A stretch of 64,000 nucleotides of DNA from positions 12,233,739-12,297,738 of the forward strand of contig OZ038402.1 of assembly GCA_964036045.1 (NCBI GenBank), given 5' to 3'. Shown here piece by piece: positions 59,144-64,000 of this stretch. The translations under genes were made by a program, and so were the position numbers. The DNA comes from Eutreptiella sp. 'Long Island Sound 2002'. Lineage: Eukaryota; Euglenozoa; Euglenophyceae; Eutreptiales; Eutreptiaceae. The notes under the pieces are model-generated. The model saw nothing but the letters and a program-made list of their open reading frames with translations, was not told the DNA's origin and searched no databases. Each line of letters begins with the position of its first letter. The first letter of the stretch is position 1.

Positions 59144-61498
59144 CGTCAATTTTCCGAGAATTTTCCGAGAATTTTCCGAGAATTTTCCGAGAATTTTCCG
59201 AGAATTTTCCGAGAATTTTCCGAAAATTTTCCGAGAATTTTCCGAGAATCTTCCGAGAATTTTCCGAGAATTTTCTGAGAATTTTCTGAGAATTTTCCGA
59301 GAATTTTCCGAGAATTTTCCGAGAATTTTCCGAGAATTTTCCGAGAATTTTCCGAGACTTTTCCGGGAGTTTTCCGAGAATTTTCCGAGAAGTTTCCGAG
59401 AATTTTCCGAGAATTTTCTGAGAATTTTCCGAGAATTTTCCGAGAATTTTCCGAGATTTTCCCGAGAATTTTCCGAGAATTTTCTGAGAATTTTCCGAGA
59501 ATTTTCCGAGAATTTTCCGAGATTTTCCCGAGAATTTTCCGAGAATTTTCCGAGAATTTTCCGAGAATTTTCCGAGAATTTTCCGAGAATTTTCCGAGAA
59601 TTTTCTGAGAATTTTCCGAGAATTTTCCGAGAATTTTCCGAGAATTTTCCGAGAATTTTCCGAGAATTTTCCGAGAATTTTCCGAGTATTTTCTGAGAAT
59701 TTTCGGAGAATTTTCCGAGAATTTTCCGAGAATTTTCCGAGAATTTTCCGAGAATTTTCCGAGAATTTTCCGAGAATTTTCTGAGAATTTTCCGAGAATT
59801 TTCCGTCAATTTTCCGAGAATTTTCCGAGAATTTTCCGAGAATTTTCCGAGAATTTTCTGAGAATTTTCCGAGAATTTTCCGAGAATTTTCCGAGAATTT
59901 TTCGAGAATTTTCCGAGAATTTTCCGAGAATTTTCCGCGAATTTTCCGAGAATTTTCCGAGAAGTTTCCGAGAATTTTCCGAGAATTTTCTGAGAATTTT
60001 CCGAGAATTTTCCGAGAATTTTCCGAGATTTTCCCGAGAATTTTCCGAGAATTTTCTGAGAATTTTCCGAGAATTTTCCGAGAATTTTCCGAGATTTTCC
60101 CGAGAATTTTCCGAGAATTTTCCGAGAATTTTCCGAGAATTTTCCGAGAATTTTCCGAGAATTTTCCGAGAATTTTCTGAGAATTTTCCGAGAATTTTCC
60201 GAGAATTTTCCGTCAATTTTCCGAGAATTTTCCGAGAATTTTCCGAGAATTTTCCGTCAATTTTCCGAGAATTTTCCGAGAATTTTCCGAGAATTTTCCG
60301 AGAATTTTCCGAGAATTTTCCCAGAATTTTCCGAGAATTTTCCGTGAATTTTCTGATGATTTTCCGAGAATTTTCCGAGAATTTTCCGAGAATTTTCCGA
60401 GAATTTTCCGAGAATTTTCCGAGAATTTTCCGAGAATTTTCCGTCAATTTTCCGAGAATTTTCCGAGAATTTTCCGAGAATTTTCCGAGAATTTTCCGAG
60501 AATTTTCCGAGAATTTTCCGAAAATTTTCCGAGAATTTTCCGAGAATTTTCTGAGAATTTTCCGAGAATTTTCCGTCAATTTTCCGAGAATTTTCCGAGA
60601 ATTTTCCGAGAATTTTCCGAGAATTTTCTGAGAATTTTCCGAGAATTTTCCGAGAATTTTCCGAGAATTTTCCGAGAATTTTCGGAGAATTTTCCGAGAA
60701 TTTTCTGAGAATTTTCTGAGAATTTTCCGAGAATTTTCCGAGAATTTTCCGAGAAGTTTCCGAGAATTTTCCGAGAATTTTCCGAGAATTTTCTGAGAAT
60801 TTTCTGAGAATTTTCCGAGAATTTTCCGAGAATTTTCCGAGAATTTTCCGCGAATTTTCCGAGAATTTTCCGAGAATTTTCCGAGAATTTTCCGAGAATT
60901 TTCTGAGAATTTTCTGAGAATTTTCTGAGAATTTTCCGAGAATTTTCTGAGAATTTTCCGAGAATTTTCCGAGAATTTTCCGAGAATTTTCCTAGAATTT
61001 TCCGAGAATTTTCCGAGAATTTTCCGAGAATTTTCCGAGAATTTTCCGAGAATTTTCCGAGAATTTTCCAAGAATTTTCTGAGAATTTTCCGAGAATTTT
61101 CCGTCAATTTTCCGAGAATTTTCCGAGAATTTTCCGAGAATTTTCCGAGAATTTTCTGAGAATTTTCCGAGAATTTTCCGAGAATTTTCCGAGAATTTTC
61201 CGAGAATTTTCCGAGAATTTTCCGAGAATTTTCCGAGAATTTTCCGAGAAGTTTCCGAGAATTTTCCGAGAATTTTCCGAGAATTTTCTGAGAATTTTCT
61301 GAGAATTTTCCGAGAATTTTCCGAGAATTTTCCGAGAATTTTCCGAGAATTTTCCGAGAATTTTCCGAGAATTTTCCGAGAATTTTCCGAGAATTTTCCG
61401 AGAATTTTCCGAGAATTTTCCGAGAATTTTCCGAGAATTTTCCGAGAATTTTCCGAGAATTTTCCGAGAATTTTCTGAGAATTTTCCGAGAATTTTCC
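59144..61498 (+). repeat. M1/M2/M3 mosaic
   Basis: GAATCTTCC near 59247 and the GAGACTTTTCCGGGAG mark near 59354 show a fourth relative of the E-type M1. A CGCGAA/GAAGTTTCC/GAGATTTTCCC core starts near 59930, followed by GTCAA near 60213/60257, CCCAGAA 60319, CGATGA 60354 (preceded by CGTGAATTTTCTG) and GTCAA near 60443 and 60575. An M3-like tail has CGGAG, GAAGTTTCC near 60751, CTAGAA near 60992, CCAAG near 61070 and GAAGTTTCC near 61250. No gene. Confidence 0.65.
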
Positions 61499-62587
61499 GT
61501 CAATTTTCCGAGAATTTTCCGATAATCTTCCGAGAATTTTCCGAGAATTTTCTGAGAATTTTCTGAGAATTTTCCAAGAATTTTCCGAGAATTTTCCGAG
61601 AATTTTCCGAGAATTTTCCGAGAATTTTCCGAGAATTTTCCGAGAATTTTCCGAGAATTTTCCGAGAATTTTCCGGGAATTTTCCGAGAATTTTCCGAGA
61701 AGTTTCCGAGAATTTTCCGAGAATTTTCTGAGAATTTTCCGAGAATTTTCCGAGAATTTTCGGAGATTTTCCCGAGAATTTTCCGAGAATTTTCTGAGAA
61801 TTTTGCGAGAATTTTCCGAGAATTTTCCGAGATTTTCCCGAGAATTTTCCGAGAATTTTCCGAGAATTTTCCGAGAATTTTCCGAGAATTTTCCGAGAAT
61901 TTTCCGAGAATTTTCCGAGAATTTTCCGAGAATTTTCTGAGAATTTTCCGAGAATTTTCCGTCAATTTTCCGAGAATTTTCCGAGAATTTTCCGAGAATT
62001 TTCCGAGAATTTTCTGAGAATTTTCCGAGAATTTTCCGAGAATTTTCCGAGAATTTTCCGAGAATTTTCCGAGAATTTTCCGAGAATTTTCCGAGAAGTT
62101 TCCGAGAATTTTCCGAGAATTTTCCGAGAATTTTCTGAGAATTTCCTGAGAATTTTCCGAGAATTTTCCGAGAATTTTCCGAGAATTTTCCGAGAATTTT
62201 CCGAGAATTTTCCGAGAATTTTCTGAGAATTTTCTGAGAATTTTCCGAGAATTTTCCGAGAATTTTCCGAGAATTTTCCGCGAATTTTCCGAGAATTTTC
62301 CGAGAATTTTCCGAGAATTTTCTGAGAATTTTCCGAGAATTTTCCGAGAATTTTCCGAGAATTTTCCGAGAATTTTCCGAGAATTTTCCGAGAATTTTCC
62401 GAGCATTTTCTGAGAATTTTCCGAGAATTTTCCGAGAATTTTCCGAGAATTTTCCGAGAATTTTCCGAGGATTTTCCGAGAATTTTCCGAGAATTTTCCG
62501 AGAATTTTCCGAGAATTTTCCGAGAATTTTCCGAGAATTTTCCGAGAATTTTCCGAGAATTTTCTGAGAATTTTCCGAGAATTTTCC
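61499..62587 (+). repeat. A block (M1+M3), 99 units
   Basis: GTCAA 61499, GATAATCTTCC, CTGAG pair, CCAAG, CCGGG near 61673, GAAGTTTCC near 61700, CGGAGATTTTCCC near 61764, TTTTGCG near 61804, GAGATTTTCCC near 61831, GTCAA 61961 (M1 of 462 bases); tail with GAAGTTTCC near 62096, CCTGAG, CGCGAA, CGAGCATTTT near 62401 and GAGGATTTT near 62468. It matches the A blocks at 33-39 kb although about 22-28 kb away, with several private substitutions. Confidence 0.8.
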
Positions 62588-63060
62588 GTCAATTTTCCGA
62601 GAATTTTCCGAGAATCTTCCGAGAATTTTCCGAGAATTTTCTGAGAATTTTCTGAGAATTTTCCGAGAATTTTCCGAGAATTTTCCGAGAATTTTCCGAG
62701 AATTTTCCGAGAATTTTCCGAGAATTTTCCGAGAATTTTCCGAGAATTTTCCGAGAATTTTCCGGGAATTTTCCGAGAATTTTCCGAGAAGTTTCCGAGA
62801 ATTTTCCGAGAATTTTCTGAGAATTTTCCGAGAATTTTCCGAGAATTTTCCGAGATTTTCCCGAGAATTTTCCGAGAATTTTCTGAGAATTTTGCGAGAA
62901 TTTTCCGAGAATTTTCCGAGATTTTCCCGAGAATTTTCCGAGAATTTTCCGAGAATTTTCCGAGAATTTTCCGAGAATTTTCCGAGAATTTTCCGAGAAT
63001 TTTCCGAGAATTTTCCGAGAATTTTCTGAGAATTTTCCGAGAATTTTCCGAGAATTTTCC
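62588..63060 (+). repeat. M1, 43 units
   Basis: GTCAA 62588, GAATCTTCC, CTGAG pair, CCGGG near 62763, GAAGTTTCC near 62789, two GAGATTTTCCC around TTTTGCG near 62893, then GTCAA 63061: 473 bases. It follows an A block directly but has no M3 tail; another GTCAA-GAATCTTCC starts at 63149. Confidence 0.8.
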
Positions 63061-63148
63061 GTCAATTTTCCGAGAATTTTCCGAGAATTTTCCGAGAATT
63101 TTCCGAGAATTTTCCGAGAATTTTCTGAGAATTTTCCGAGAATTTTCC

Positions 63149-64000
63149 GTCAATTTTCCGAGAATTTTCCGAGAATCTTCCGAGAATTTTTCGAGAATTT
63201 TCTGAGAATTTTCTGAGAATTTTCCGAGAATTTTCCGAGAATTTTCCGAGAATTTTCCGAGAATTTTCCGAGAATTTTCCGAGAATTTTCCGAGAATTTT
63301 CCGAGAATTTTCCGAGAATTTTCCGAGAATTTTCCGGGAATTTTCCGAGAATTTTCCGAGAAGTTTCCGAGAATTTTCCGAGAATTTTCTGAGAATTTTC
63401 CGAGAATTTTCCGAGAATTTTCCGAGATTTTCCCGAGAATTTTCCGAGAATTTTCTGAGAATTTTGCGAGAATTTTCCGAGAATTTTCCGAGATTTTCCC
63501 GAGAATTTTCCGAGAATTTTCCGAGAATTTTCCGAGAATTTTCCGAGAATTTTCCGAGAATTTTCTGAGAATTTTCCGAGAATTTTCCGAGAATTTTCCG
63601 TCAATTTTCCGAGAATTTTCCGAGAATTTTCCGAGAATTTTCCGTCAATTTTCCGAGAATTTTCCGAGAATTTTCCGAGAATTTTCCGAGAATTTTCCGA
63701 GAATTTTCCGAGAATTTTCCGAGAATTTTCCGAGAATTTTCCGATGATTTTCCGAGAATTTTCCGAGAATTTTCCGAGAATTTTCCGAGAATTTTCCGAG
63801 AATTTTCCGAGAATTTTCCGAGAATTTTCCGTCAATTTTCCGAGAATTTTCCGAGAATTTTCCAAGAATTTTCCGAGAATTTTCCGAGAATTTTCCGAGA
63901 ATTTTCCGAGAATTTTCCGAGAATTTTCCGAGAATTTTCCGAGAATTTTCCGAGAATTTTCCGAGAATTTTCCGAGAATTTTCTGAGAATTTTCTGAGAA
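63149..64000 (+). repeat. M1 + M2 block, running off the right edge
   Basis: M1 from GTCAA 63149 to 63600 (451 bases) with TTTTTCG after GAATCTTCC, CCGGG near 63337, GAAGTTTCC near 63363, two GAGATTTTCCC and TTTTGCG near 63466. GTCAA 63600/63644 open an M2 in which the CCCAGAA is canonical, CGATGA is at 63743 and GTCAA near 63832; CCAAG lies near 63863. The window ends on a CTGAG pair, still inside the array. Confidence 0.75.

Larger units (their letters stand above)
1..64000 (+). repeat. 11-bp satellite array, unit TTTTCCGAGAA, filling the window
   Basis: The sequence is about 5,819 head-to-tail copies of TTTTCCGAGAA, all in the same orientation. Most units are canonical. The commonest variant is TTTTCTGAGAA. 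Recurrent rarer variants contain GTCAA, CCCAGAA, CGATGA, CGCGAA, GAAGTTTTT, GAAGTTTCC, GAATCTTCC, GAGATTTTCCC, GAGGATTTT, CGGAG, CCGGG, CCAAG, CTAGAA or TTTTGCG. Each canonical unit has one CpG and one AATTTT tract. No stretch departs from the repeat. Arrays of this size with nested higher-order copies are known from eukaryotic heterochromatin; that location is inferred here. The array runs off both ends of the window, so its true length is unknown. Confidence 0.99.

Noticed and set aside
1-64000. CRISPR array
   Set aside because: There are no unique spacers between repeats, the unit is 11 bases, and no cas genes are present.
1-64000. Telomeric repeat
   Set aside because: The unit lacks the G-rich run of known telomere repeats (TTAGGG, TTTAGGG, TTAGG, TTAGGC types), and the nested modular structure does not fit telomerase synthesis.
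1-64000. Bacterial or phage origin of the window
   Set aside because: No gene, ribosome-binding site or operon layout is present, and a 64-kb short-unit satellite with higher-order repeats is a eukaryotic hallmark.
1-64000. Stable hairpins or terminators from TTCCGAGAA
   Set aside because: TTC...GAA pairs only three bases on each side of CGA, and the AATT core is a short palindrome without a GC stem, so no stable structure is expected.
1-64000. A new gene-based defence or biosynthetic system
   Set aside because: No sequence other than satellite is present, so there is nothing that could encode one.

Overview
The whole 64,000-base window is one uninterrupted satellite DNA array. The unit is 11 bases, TTTTCCGAGAA on the + strand (36% GC: a run of six pyrimidines, then five purines). 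About 5,819 units run head to tail in one orientation. I found no non-satellite sequence, inversion, transposon, RNA gene, promoter or credible protein gene. Multi-kilobase nested satellites of this kind point to a eukaryotic nuclear genome, probably centromeric, pericentromeric or subtelomeric heterochromatin in a long-read assembly. I cannot name the species.

Long open frames occur on both strands but are artefacts. Eleven is not a multiple of three, so three units (33 bases) read as an 11-residue repeat in every frame, and the canonical unit has no stop in any of the six frames. Frames end only where a variant unit makes a stop: CTGAG or CTAGAA on the + strand, GTCAA (read TTGAC) on the - strand.

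Above the unit lies a modular hierarchy, visible because variant units recur in fixed order and spacing. Module M1 (usually 462 bases, 42 units) opens with GTCAA then GAATCTTCC, and carries a CTGAG pair, CCGGG or CGGAG/CGCGAA, GAAGTTTCC and two GAGATTTTCCC marks. Module M2 has GTCAA twice 44 bases apart, then CCCAGAA, CGATGA, GTCAA and usually CGCGAA. Module M3 is a tail of about 600 bases with GAAGTTTCC and GAGGATTTT. These combine into higher-order repeats.

Layout: 1-8.8 kb is the GAAGTTTTT-rich left domain, with a block repeated at an offset of 4,213 bases. 7.1-11.3 kb is a 2,079-base tandem duplication. 11.3-20.5 kb holds four blocks sharing one 10-base unit. 20.5-23.1 kb is tandem M1+M3. 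23.1-33.4 kb alternates M1 and M2. 33.4-41 kb is a 1.9-3.5 kb higher-order array of M1+M3 (A) and a variant (C). 41.5-47 and 51-53.3 kb hold three copies of a 2.3-2.9 kb block (E). 54-56 kb is a 1,144-base tandem duplication with a partial third copy. 56-64 kb is a mosaic of the same modules.

Marker positions were read by eye and the higher-order boundaries are approximate, because a breakpoint inside canonical units cannot be placed. One check holds: the 16 units of abnormal length that I found (12 of 10 bases, 4 of 12 bases) predict a phase shift of -8 bases across the window, and the phase of the first and last units agrees.
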